Origin: Pseudoneurospora amorphoporcata
Lineage: Eukaryota; Ascomycota; Sordariomycetes; Sordariales; Sordariaceae
NCBI GenBank assembly: GCA_033297205.1
Contig: MU859118.1
Location: forward strand, 1 to 64,000
Reading direction: 5' to 3'
DNA length: 64,000 nt
The notes under the pieces were generated by a model. The model was given only the letters and a program-made list of their open reading frames with translations. It did no database searches and was not told where the DNA came from. This document shows positions 44,711 through 55,394 of the stretch, piece by piece; position 1 is the stretch's first letter; every line of letters starts with the position of its first letter. Made by a program: the position numbers and the translations under genes.

Positions 44711-44966
44711 TACCGTAATAACTCGTCAAACTGGCCGAAAGCTAACCCTGTTTTTCTGGCAGATGTAGGGCAGGAATCAGCCCAGTCAGCCAACATACAC
44801 CAGCAAATGTATCTGCCCAGTTAGGGAAAACTGAAGGATATTGCCCTCTACGTTAATTTACATACATTTACATGTACAGGAAGCGGGCTGAGTCTGCCAG
44901 CTCCCTGTACATATCTGCCAGAAAAACAGGGTTAGCTTTCGGCCAGTTTGACGAGTTATTACGGTA
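44711..44966. mobile_element. 256 bp MITE with perfect 54 bp TIRs
   Basis: Left arm 44711-44764 and right arm 44913-44966 are exact inverted copies starting TACCGTAATAACTCGTC and ending TTTTTCTGGCAGAT. TA flanks both sides (44709-44710, 44967-44968). The loop keeps further weaker complementarity. The perfect arms suggest a recent insertion or active maintenance. No coding sequence. Confidence 0.9.
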
Positions 44967-47155
44967 TATCAGGCCCGAAGGGACGGAGGGAGATGTATGG
45001 CGCCCTTCATTCCAAAGATGCTCTTTGGCTCTGTCCTTCCGTACTTCTCTTCTCCGATCCAGGCCCCCCAGCAAGTGCTTATTTTTTTTCGTGGATTGAT
45101 GCGCTCGTGCTCTTCGGTACCCCGTACCTGGCGTTAGCTACCAACTAGCAACAAATCGGAACCCACACGGATCTTTTACTCATTTTGGACATGTTTCGAG
45201 GTTCTCTTCAAGCCTCCGGATTTCTCACAGTATGTCTACGATATCAGGAACTTTTTATGGTTTCGTGGTCTGGCCCTCGCCCGATGCCCCGGCCGCCCCG
45301 GGATAAAACTCTGCAGATGAATTCTTTTGCCTTTTCAACTGAGCGTGATCATCCGGTGACGACGTTTATGCCGAGTATACAAAAGAGTGCATCGATGATC
45401 TTTCCGGTGGATGAGCTCTGTCGAGTTTACCTACATCAAGTTCGCTGTTCAGCGACTTGGGACGGATTTGATGCTTGCACTAATACGGGAATATAGCGTT
45501 TACAAGCGCTTCATGTTAGTGCTTGCTTGACCACCCTCCCACCGTAACGAAACACCATGAAAAGTCTATGATCATCTCCATGTTTCCTTCGTTCCTTCAT
45601 ACATCCCTCCAATCCTTTCCAGTGCTTCCAGATTCATCCATCTGTCATCAATAACTCCTCCTGCCGCGCGGCGTGCATTCGCACATACATGCCAGACAGT
45701 ATCCTACAAGTCATTTGCCCACCGGCTCCGTCACCATACACAACACTCACAGACCGGCCCGGCCGACCCTCGCTTGCACTTGACTGAAATAGCGGTCAAC
45801 TCTTATCACCTTTTGTATCTCCCCTCCCTACCTGCCACACGTGTTTTTACGCCCGCAGGCCCGAAGCAAAAGAACCAAGGGCAAATCCATCTACCGGGGA
45901 GACATCCCGTCTTCTGTAAGAGGTCGGAGAAATACCCGACTGCAACTGAAGTGTTTCTGTCACTTTACTGCCTAGAACAAAGTCCGACCGACCGACTCAG
46001 GCTCCCGGGCAGATTTAGACACAGATTCAGACACAGATTTGGACCCCAAACTCCGTCCAGGGGCCCGCCGGAGCGGAGACAAAGGGGAAGAAGCATAAAG
46101 GTCCCCCAAAGAAGGATTCCAAAAGAACCTGTCACTCCTGTCAAAGCATCCCAGGTTGTCGGATCTGGACTCATCTCTGAACTTATCCGTGATGCAGGTT
46201 TGCTTGTTTGTTCTTTTTCCTGTCTTCCATCGGAGAGATAGAAGATACAAGAGGCAAGGGATTAAAATGACTGGCTAGATAGATGGATATAAGTCAGAGA
46301 AGGATTTGAGTTTACAAAGGTAAAACCCTACGTGGTGGCGACGCAAGTAACGTAGCAGGAGGCGAGATACTAACCTCCTCTATCCTGTTTTGGAGGTAGA
46401 CTGAGGACTGTGGCTTATGCCGAGGTAAGTGCAAGCCTCTGGAGGTTGTAAATGGGAGTCCAGATGTATGTATGGAATGGCTTAAGCATCAGTTCATCAG
46501 TTTGTGTATTTCTCCAAAGCGTTTTAGCTTCATATCTGCTTAATCTGCTTCTGCATAATGAAGTTGGCGGTCTATGTAAGCTCTATGAGTAGCGGTGCCA
46601 AAAGGAAGAGACTGCGCTGCTATCCTATGAGCCACTGAGTCATTCAAAAAGATCTACAAGGTCTGCTTCCTCGCTAAGACGACGAAATAACTGAGAAAAT
46701 GGAGACCAAGAAAACAAAACACATGTTCAACACATCTGTATGTGAAGAACTAACATGTCCACCAATTGTTCGGGACCGCGTATCATCGCCTCGATGTGTG
46801 AAGGACCATCAACTAATTGACCTTCGGTCAACCCTAACCTGTTACAGAAATTCCATCGCGAGCCCCTCAGGCAGAGCCCTGCCCGTCTTTTTCATCATTC
46901 CCAGCTGTTCTCTTCCCAGTCTCCGGTGTTGCGCAGCAAAACACTTTCCCGTATTTATTCTGGTATCAATCCCAACTCATTCCATATGGTATCAAAAGAA
47001 ACCCCTTAAAATAAGGACACAGAAAACGGCCCCTATAGCCCCAAAACAAACCCAATATAACTAATTCCCTCGTCTCTCCACTTTATGCCTCGAAAGCAGA
47101 ACGACAACCATCTCATCAAGCTTGTCCACGACATGTTAGCACCGGGACCACCTTC
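44967..47155. other. 2.2 kb region without a recognised gene
   Basis: A few short frames exist, for example one ending at about 45531 (MSSVEFTYIKFAVQRLGTD...) that could be a fossil C-terminus, but none has support from length, splicing or domains. Confidence 0.4.
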
Positions 47156-49152
47156 CTAAGCAATAATTCCCCGGGTCTTCTTGTTGAATCTGTTGTTGTT
47201 GGTGATACCATCTTCGATGGTCGAGAATTTGCGCTTACTTCTTCGTGACCTTATTTCGTCGCATGATCGTGTCTCGTCATAATCGGTCGTTGGTCGATCA
47301 TCTTTATCCTCACCATCGTCGGAAGCATCGCCGTCTTCTAATGTGATTTTCGGACTTGCTAGCCCGGTGTTGGTAGCGGGATCTCTTGGACGTGGAAAAG
47401 CTGGGGCGCAGCTTCTTGGTATCGTGTTAGGTCCGTAATATGTGCTGCTTGGTGACTTCTCCCTCGTATGGTGTTGGTATTCTCTTTCAATACTTTTGTG
47501 TCGATGCTGATACTGGCATTGTGACCTGCTCGAACCCCAGGACGAAGCCAATGTCGAAGCCGATGTTTCCTTCATTATGCCCAATGTCGAGACTGTTGTC
47601 TTCTCTCTTGCAAGTTCCGAGGTGACGGGCTCGTCACATAACTCGGCTTCTTCCCCATCCAAAACCTCATCTCCGCTCCCAGCCGTAACAGGGAAAGGCG
47701 TCAACACGTTGGTGATATCGCCCCACCACTGTTCCCCAAACCGTCTGTACCAGTCTACCGTAATCCTCAATCCTTCTCCAAAGCTCGTCTTTGGTTCCCA
47801 TCCTAGTTGTCGCAGCTTCGTGCCGTCAACGGCATATCGATGGTCGTTGAAAGGGCGATCGCGCGTGTATTTGACCCAGCGATAGAACTCTTCTTGTTCT
47901 GCTACAAGAGGTAACGATGGTGGTGATGTGGTGTAGTTGCGGGCAGGAGCTGATAAAGGAGAGCGAGGGGAGATAATCTCCATCTCGGCTAGGAGCTTGT
48001 GGCAAAGCGACAAGTTGCTAATCTCATCGTAGGAGCCAACGTTGTAGATCTCCCCCAACTGCCCTCTGTGCAGAATAGTATCAAAGGCGTCGGCAGCGTC
48101 ACCTGCATAGAGATAGCGACGAGTGGGCGAGCCGTCTCCATGAAGGACGACGGGCTTTCCTCGGGCAAGTAAGCAGGTGAATTTGGGAATGATTTCTGGC
48201 ACAGTCGTTAGCAAGGCAGACGTGCTTGGGAAAAGGGATGAACTCACTCTCTGGGTACTGATGAGGGCCATAAACATTGTTGCTCCTCACTATAATGACT
48301 GGTAATTTGAAGCTCTTCTTGTACGAGTTCACCAACATCTCGGCGGCGGCTTTACTGGCCGCATAGGGGTTGGTGGGTGCCAGAATGCTCGTCTCCAGAA
48401 GATCGTCTTCGTCATCCTTCACCTCGCCATACACTTCATCGGTAGACACGTGGATGAAGCGCTTGACGCCCACTTTCCTGGCGCTCTCGAGCAGAACATG
48501 GGTGCCGTAAACATTGGTATGAGTGAAGCCAAACGGATTTCCAAAACTCAGATCGACATGTGATTGAGCAGCAAAGTGAAAGATGGTGTCGATATTATAC
48601 CGCTTCAGACAGTCCATGACCTCGGAAGGGTTCGTGATATCGCCTTTGTGAAACGAAAAGTTCGGCTCATGTTCTAGTACCCTAGTGTTGTTGAGTGATG
48701 CGCAGTAGTCCAGTTTGTCGAAAGAGACGACATTGTAGGCTTCTGGATACGTCAATACCAAGTGTCTGACAACCCAACATGCTCTGACACAGCCAACTTT
48801 GTTAACCACAGACATATGAAGAACCAAGGTAGGGCAAAATGAGGCTAGACAGGGGTCAATACTCGTGGGTAGGGTAAGTCTTACATGAAACCAGCGCCTC
48901 CCGTAACCATGATGTTCTTAACATCGGGCAGAGGAGTGAATTTCATGGTGCCGGTAAGGACAGGAGCATCACGCCAAGTCTCATTGTCCTCGCAAAAGCT
49001 CTCCTGTTGAGAGCTGGGCGAGATAGGCGTAACCGCTAACCAAACGAAAATTGGTCAGCATGACAGTCAACACCGATAACATGATTTCCATCTTAGGAAT
49101 TGAACTCACCACCGTTGTACCGGCTAGTTATCTCTTGTGTCGTGAACGTCAT
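47156..49152 (-). CDS. Nucleotide-sugar (UDP/dTDP-glucose) 4,6-dehydratase
   Basis: Exons 49152-49110, 49035-48885, 48783-48248 and 48195-47156 (589 aa). The introns are 74, 101 and 52 nt; all joins keep phase (GGAGF-IACWVVRHL, YPE-KIIPKF). This is an extended short-chain dehydrogenase: GGAGF NAD-binding loop at about residues 59-63, FHFAAQSHVDLSF, HVSTDEVYGE with Thr-Asp-Glu at 179-181, and the catalytic Y205-x3-K209 in PYAASKAA, then RSNNVYGPHQYPE and RRYLYAGDAADA. This matches the RmlB / UDP-glucose 4,6-dehydratase family, which makes 4-keto-6-deoxyglucose in the route to rhamnose. After the dehydratase domain (ending near WYRRFGEQWW) comes an unusual, roughly 180-residue polar tail with acidic and basic patches (RRSKRKFSTIEDG). 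The reductase/epimerase partner is not in this window. Confidence 0.88.
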
Positions 49153-50461
49153 TCTTTGGTTCTGGCCGAATTCAATACCCGGCAACTCGAGATTCTGATG
49201 GCGAAGTGGCAGACTGTGGTGCACCCTTCCTTATGAGCCACCCAAGAGTTCGCGTGGAGGCGTATTTGCACGCCTGACGACTAGGTGAGTTGAACTTTCT
49301 GCTGAATGGCTATAACTTTCCCTTTGGTCAGCAATTGAAAACTGGCATAGACCTGCATCGCGTCATTGGCAGCTTGTGTCTTGGGCAACCACATACATGA
49401 AGACGTGCAGTGAGGTATGCAGAGCGCTTAGACACGCGAGTATATATGTAAGTTACTTGACAAAACCTCGAAGGTATGGCGCCTTTTTGAGTCTTCGAAA
49501 AGGTCGAGAGTGGTGATCAGGGAATGCATGCGCCATGCGAATGATGAGGGCGGAGATGAGAACAAACCCAAGTTGAAAAGACGAAACCGAAAAGAGTGAC
49601 TGTGAGCGGCGTGACTGTAACACAAGTGAAGTTGGAACGAACGTGGTGGAAGAAGTCAAGTTCTCGTAATTGTCGTAATGGTAATAGTCGGATTCATCCC
49701 TGGCGGACCTTGGCCCTCCGCACACCCAAGACTCGGTGCCACCGATTCGGTATGTACACACCAGTACCGCCTCGGCTGGGGATGAGAGGGTGCTAAACCC
49801 GTGAGAAATATATTGATGATGATGGGAGAGGGCAAAGCTTTGGGGATTGCCACTTTTGCGTTAGGTTGAAGAATTGCATTTTGAAGGATTTCAATTGTGA
49901 CTTGCTGCCAATGGAATGAAACCCCGCGTCGACCAAAGAAAACATCCCTGTACGGCCCTGAAAGTCGTGACGCTACAGGCAAAGATCCGAGGGTTGTCAC
50001 TGCCACTTTTCAGCGCAGTCCAAGGTTCCTGCCCGGTTTGGTCTGTGTTTTGGGATGATTGCGATGCTGCCCCTGAACTGAAACTTGGTTCGTTCCACTT
50101 ATCACCACCACTGTGAATAACGATATTCCCCCCGAGTCTCCACGAGGGCATAACCCACTGCGGGTCAGGTTTGGGTTACATATTTCGATGACTCGACCGC
50201 TCGATAACGACCCGACGACAACCAGGTGGAAAAGTATGGGAATAACCTCTAGCTGATAGGCGCGGTTGAATTTCCATTTCTCCCCCCGCAAAAGTCCACC
50301 CGCCTCCGATTTCTCCGTATGGACATCACGTTTTCTTCCTTTAAAGTTTAGGTTTCTCCGCTCTTCTGGTGGGGATGCCGCGGTGCGTATAAGGAAAAGG
50401 CCATGTCCTAAAAACCCTCAGCCTTCCCACATCCACATCATGGTCTTGTTGTCTTTGCCAC
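49153..50461. other. Promoter region of the dehydratase gene and intergenic DNA
   Basis: GC-normal. Short overlapping frames on both strands only. No RNA gene was recognised. Confidence 0.4.
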
Positions 50462-50463
50462 TA

Positions 50464-50814
50464 CAGTAGAAACCCCTGTTTATGCAAAGACTACCTTTTG
50501 CAAATCCCCCCTTTTTGCAAAGGCTTTGGCCTGCCAAAGTTTCCTCTGGTGGGCGGGATTGCAAACTGCAGTTGCAACGCTGACAGCCCGAATTTTGCAT
50601 TAATAGGGGCTCGGATTTGGTGAGAGAGGCACACTTATACCCCTCTACCGGGGGTCCGGTCGCTCGATAAGACCCGCTTTTTGGCCCCGCGGAGATCCTC
50701 CAATGGCCAGAAGGCCATGTCTGCTCTGTGCGCTGGGACCCTCTGTTATAAAACCCTCTTTTTTGTAAAAGATTTTGGTCGCCGGAATTAGATGCATAAA
50801 CAGGGGTTCTACTG
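50464..50814. mobile_element. 351 bp pogo/Fot1-type MITE
   Basis: The ends are inverted copies of CAGTAGAACCCCTGTTTATG (the left end has one extra A in the AAA), flanked by TA at 50462-50463 and 50815-50816. The CAGTAGAACC-type end is characteristic of pogo/Fot1 elements in fungi. The interior is GC-normal and has no transposase; nearby frames on the minus strand are artefacts crossing it. Confidence 0.82.
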
Positions 50815-50816
50815 TA

Positions 50817-51650
50817 TGTACCCCAACAAAGCTTTGTCTGCGGAAATGGCAATGGAAGACCAAACCAATGCCGTCAAACAAACGTCTTCATCCCTGACGA
50901 GAGCGTCATTTTTTTCTGATCCTTTTTTTTTTTTTTTTTTGTTCTTTTTTTGGTGGAATGGATCTTCCACTAGCCTCATGCGAGGCACATCATCTTCCAC
51001 GTCCTGCAGTGCAGCTACCTAGGGTACCACACCCACTTGAGCCACCTATACCCACCTCCACATTGGCACCTGTATCGGCCTGCGTGCCTGTCAATGCGGA
51101 TCGAGATTTTGTACAAAAGCAGACTCGGTGTTACTTGGGCCGAATTATCAACAACGAACCAAGAGGAAGCCCCCCGGTTCCCGGTTATGATGGCTGTCTC
51201 CGTCTTGGCACCCTTCTTCGTTCATCCACGGAAGTAAACTCCGATCTTCGTACCCAAGATGGGAAATACTGCGACACGGATTCCTCGGGAGTCAGTGCCA
51301 GACTTGTTGATAACGTCGAGGGCCTTGAGATGTGTATATGTCTCAGCGGTTGAGACATACAGCATGTTTCGGGAACGCTCACTTAAGCCGTGTTCATCGC
51401 ATCTTGTCCTACACGGAAAACCGTAGCCAAGATGATTTTCTTCTCGTTTTCCGCGAAGGCTCGACGTTTTTCGTCCATGTAGATTGCTTTGACGATGCGT
51501 TGTAACTGTTCGGTTAATATCTCAATGTGACTTTATCCCCCGCGTTAGCAGAAGAGAAAGCTACCGTCTCTGTCTGGCATTTTATAAGTCCGTCAGATCT
51601 TTAACATCAATATTTCACCAGAAAGAAGGTGGGAATACTTAATAAGCAAG
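50817..51650. other. Intergenic region upstream of the transporter pseudogene
   Basis: It contains a long T tract at 50923-50940 and otherwise no recognised gene. Confidence 0.4.
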
Positions 51651-52891
51651 ATGTTAGGAGATCAAGAGAAAGCAGCCACAGCGGCATCATCATCCTCAAC
51701 GGAATCCAGCTCAACCAGAGCCAGCGAGACAAACACCCGAACCAGCCATGACAGCTTTCATCTAGAAAAGCCAAAGCCACCAGAAGACCTCGAAGCCGGC
51801 GAAGACGAAGACGACCAAAGCCTCTTGCTCCCCGAACAGGAAAACCCATCATCTCAATCATCAAGAGAAAACTCGCCAGCATCCGCTTTCTTCTGGATGG
51901 TCATCAACACCATAGCCACAGTACTGATCGACGCCCTTTCCCCCATCCCTCACCCCTAACAACCTCCTACTGACAACCAATAACCCGGCAGGTCTTCACA
52001 AACAAATCCATCTTCTCCACCCCCTCCGGCTAACCCAGCTCTCCTTCGCAACCTTCCACTTCCTCACCACCTACCTGACCCTCTTCCTCCTTTCGCGCCC
52101 TCCTCTTTCCCTCTTCGTTCCCCGCTCCATCTCCCTCCGGGACACTCTCCCTCAGCATCGCCATGTCCCTCAACGTGATCCTCCCAAATTTATCACTAGC
52201 CTTCAGCTCTGTGACCTTCTACCAGATTGCCCAGATCCCGCTCACGCCGACGGTGGCGGTCATAAACTATGTTCTGTATCGGTCTGTCCTACCGGCACGA
52301 GCGATATGGGCTTTGGTCCCGGCTTGTTTGGGGCTGGGGGTGGTTAGTTATTATAATACTTTGCCTGCTTCTTCTTCAACAACTGGTCCAACAGTAGATC
52401 AACCCAAAAAGCAACTCGGGGTCGAAGCCACCACCCAACCCCTAGGCATCCTCTTCTCCCTTCTCGGCATCCTCGCCTCCTCTCTCTACACCATCTGAAT
52501 CGCCCACTACCACCGCAAACTCGGCGGGATTTCCAGCATGCAGCTATTGTACAATCAAGCTCCCGTGGCGGCGTTTATGCTGCTTTACGCGGTCCCCTTT
52601 GTGGATGTCTTTCCCAAATGGAGGGTAGATGTGCCAGCAGAAAAATGGGTGTTGATACTGCTGAGCGGACTGTGGGCGAGCTTGATCAATATCAGCCAGT
52701 TCTTCATCGTGGCGAGGACGGTGGTCGGGCATGTCTAGACTTGTACGATTGTGGCGCTGGGGTGGTTGGTAGGTGGACGGACGGTCACGGATCGAGCGGT
52801 GCTGGGGGTGGTGGTTGCGTTGGGGGGGATTGTTGCGTACTCCGTGGTGATGCCTAAGGAGAAAGCTAGAGAGCGTGGCCAGAAGTCCTAG
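51651..52891 (+). pseudogene. Broken SLC35E3/TPT-type nucleotide-sugar or triose-phosphate transporter
   Basis: Exon 51651-51920 joins 51992 onwards (NTIAT-VFTNKSIFS). An acidic Ser-rich N-terminus is followed by the membrane segments of the TPT/EamA transporter family (LNVILPNLSLAFSSVTFYQI, LYRSVLPARAIWALVPACLG, VVSYYNTLPA). The frame is broken several ways. A shift near 52010-52030 moves QLSFATFHFLTTYLTLF into another frame and a second near 52140 restores it. TGA at 52496 replaces what should be Trp (SLYTI-*-IAHYHRKL). Near 52730 a short block is missing between IVART and VVGHV and is followed by TAG at 52736. The end (VVMPKEKARERGQKS) then reads to TAG 52889-52891. The compensating shifts could be assembly errors, but with two stops and a deletion a pseudogene is likelier. 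Confidence 0.78.
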
Positions 52892-53116
52892 GAAGGGTGA
52901 AGAGAAAACCGGTGATGCATGCACAGAGCGATATTCGACACGAAGTACCATCATGGCGACCTGATATTGTATGATTATGCCTTCCTCCCAAACCCTTTTG
53001 TGAAACCGATAACGCCACACACACACTCGTGTAAGACAAAATACTTTCCAGTGCCAACAGAGACGCTGGCATACCGAAAAAGGGAATCACGAATACTACC
53101 ATCATGATCAGCTCCC

Positions 53117-54609
53117 TTAGAGGTTGAAGCGCGTGCGGACCTTCTCCATCTTGGCCTTCCACTCCCACTTCAAAGCATCCTCTCCTTCGCTGCCAGCCCG
53201 GCCGATACCCTTGTCCACTCTGCGGAGCTTGAGGGTGAATCCTATCATAACATGTCAGCAACTTTTCAATCCACCTTATAAAGATTGTTTCCACAATGAC
53301 ACGACTTACTAGGTCCAATCTCCTGCAAACCAGCACGGATACCCTGCATACCCTCCATCTCCTTGCCCTCCGCAGTAACCACGTTCTTCTCCGTCGCACG
53401 CGCCTCGCGGAAGACGTAACGGTGGCGGCGGAAGAAGATGTAATCACGCTGGTTGTGCAGCGTTACGACCTGGCGACCTTGAAGCTCGGGCGTGGGAGGG
53501 AACATGGTGTGCATCGACTTGGCGGCGAGGATACCGAGAGGGGTCTTGAAGCCGTTGAGGAGAAGCTCGGGCTGTAGTTTTACGACTATTAGTCTCATTG
53601 CTCCGTGCTCGACGAGCTCAGAGATCACGATGGACGGCTTACATAGTGGTTGGTAGGGTTACCGTGACCGAGGAGAGCCTTTCCGGGTAGGTAACCCCGG
53701 ATGGTGTATGTCAATGAAGGGCCGGGGGGAACATCTTTGCCGTTGAGATGGATGATAGTGAGCGAGCTGGGCTTCTTGAGATCTTCGCCGACGATCATGA
53801 GAATCGTGTATCCGCGGTCTGTAACAAACCAGGCCTGTCAGCAATCTGCTCTTGGACAACAGAGCTCCAGCTTGGGTGCGCCACTCACTCTTAGCGAACT
53901 TTGCGATCTCGCGAATACTATACTTGTGTCCATAAGCGTGCGCACTGCGTCTGATGTACGTGCTGTTGGGGAAGATGGCAGCAATGTCCTCCGCCTCCTT
54001 GTGAATGGTACCGTTCAGATGGGTGGTGACCAAAACCTTGGGATCGACTGGGGGTTCCTCGTTGAAGAGATTGGGGAATTGTCGTGTGAGCGAGTCGGGA
54101 GTCATGTCTAGATTTGTCGAGGCAGTCGAGGGAGCGATGCTGGGTTTCCTCTGCGCGCGGTCCTGTCGGAGCCTCTCGATGCGCTCCTCGGCATCTTCAT
54201 CGTCGTCTTCGAGCTCCTCGTCGGAGTCCAACATGGAATCGGCATCGTCGTCCTTCTCCTCACCCTCCTCCGTGATGCCATCGGCTAGCCTGGCAGCCTC
54301 AGCCTCCTCTTTCTCCAAGCGCCTCCTCTTGAGCTCGGCAACATCGACAGCAACGCCCAGGCTGTCGTCGTCGACATCGTCCCACACACGTTTCCTCTCA
54401 ATGGTCAAGGGTTGGTTGTTTGCGAGGCGCTCTTCTCTGAGTTTGGGATCCTTGGACTCCTCCTTCCTCCGGCGGTGACGCTCCTCGTGGCGTTCCTTTC
54501 CCTGCTCCTTCTTTTGCTTGACGTATAATTGCTTTCTGACGATCTTGTTGGAGGTCTTGAGCGACAACGAGCCGCCGGAGCGGTGTTTGCCCTTGTTACC
54601 GGACGGCAT
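53117..54609 (-). CDS. rpf1: Ribosome production factor 1 (RPF1, Brix domain)
   Basis: Exons 54609-53889, 53818-53643, 53571-53310 and 53241-53117 (427 aa). The introns are 70, 71 and 68 nt, all phase-consistent. The N-terminal 150 residues are charged (KEQGKERHEERHRRRKEE, then an acidic run EELEDDDEDAEER). The Brix domain spans about 188-395: DPKVLVTTHLNG, FPNSTYIRRSAHAYGHKYS, NRGYTILMIVGED, SSLTIIHLNGKD, GNPTNHYPELLLNGFKTPLG and HNQRDYIFFRRHRYVF. The C-terminus is LKWEWKAKMEKVRTRFNL. Rpf1 is a nucleolar assembly factor of the large ribosomal subunit. The start at 54609 (MPSGNKGKHRSG) is the first ATG in a sensible context; upstream in-frame sequence lacks family resemblance. It is divergent from the glycyl-tRNA synthetase gene. 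Confidence 0.95.
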
Positions 54610-55394
54610 ATCGGCGATGATGTGGTAATACAGCGATGGGATCGGTGGTTGTCGTGGTGATTTGGGTTGTGCGGTCGATCCTCCAGGTCGCAAGTTCAAA
54701 CTTTCGACAAAGTAATGCTGGGCAATTGATAACACTGCAGTTGGATTGAATGGGCCCCGATAAACTTTCTCTCAACTTTTTTCTGGGCCCAGAAATGCCA
54801 AGGACGCCAAGGCGTGCAGCCACAAGGGTACCCCGATGGCTCACGCACGTCCCCAGCCGGGAAGGTACGTACCGCTACCCCTCAGTACAAGTTGTACCTA
54901 GTGTACTTAATTTCTCACTGTAACCTGCACAAGATGACTCCGTCCCATCCCCCGCTGTCGGTGCAGGCAAGTTGGGACGGAAGTGACTCTTTTGGGATGA
55001 AGAACGGCAGCATGGAGTGTCTACACAGTACCAATCCTATGGTCAGTAGCCGATGAAAAGAGTCACAAGAGAGAAACTTGGCAGCGGAATGGTCCTTCTG
55101 CAAGGGAGTTACAGCAGCATATACAGTTCCACTTCCTGATATGGCTGGTGGATTCCAGCGAGTCGAGCCTTCTGTCGCGTACAGTACCGCGCCCCCACTG
55201 ACGGCGGGAATCTGGACCGCTGTCCCTTGGCTTGTCTGGGTTGGTGCCGGCCCCTCCATGGCGCCGCCCAGATAAAAAATCATCCCGCGATTACCTATGA
55301 AAACGTGTTTGAAAAGGCCTCGACGAAACCACAGTGGGCGACCGTGACTCACTTAGTTGGTTCCCCTGAGCACTGTAACAAGACTAATTCATTC
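54610..55394. promoter_or_regulatory. Bidirectional promoter, RPF1 / glycyl-tRNA synthetase
   Basis: A 785 bp gap lies between two translation-related genes transcribed divergently. No operator I can name. Confidence 0.5.

Noticed and set aside
45413..45531. Short frame MSSVEFTYIKFAVQRLGTD...
   Set aside because: Only 39 residues, an upstream in-frame stop, and no family recognised; could be a fossil C-terminus but unsupported.
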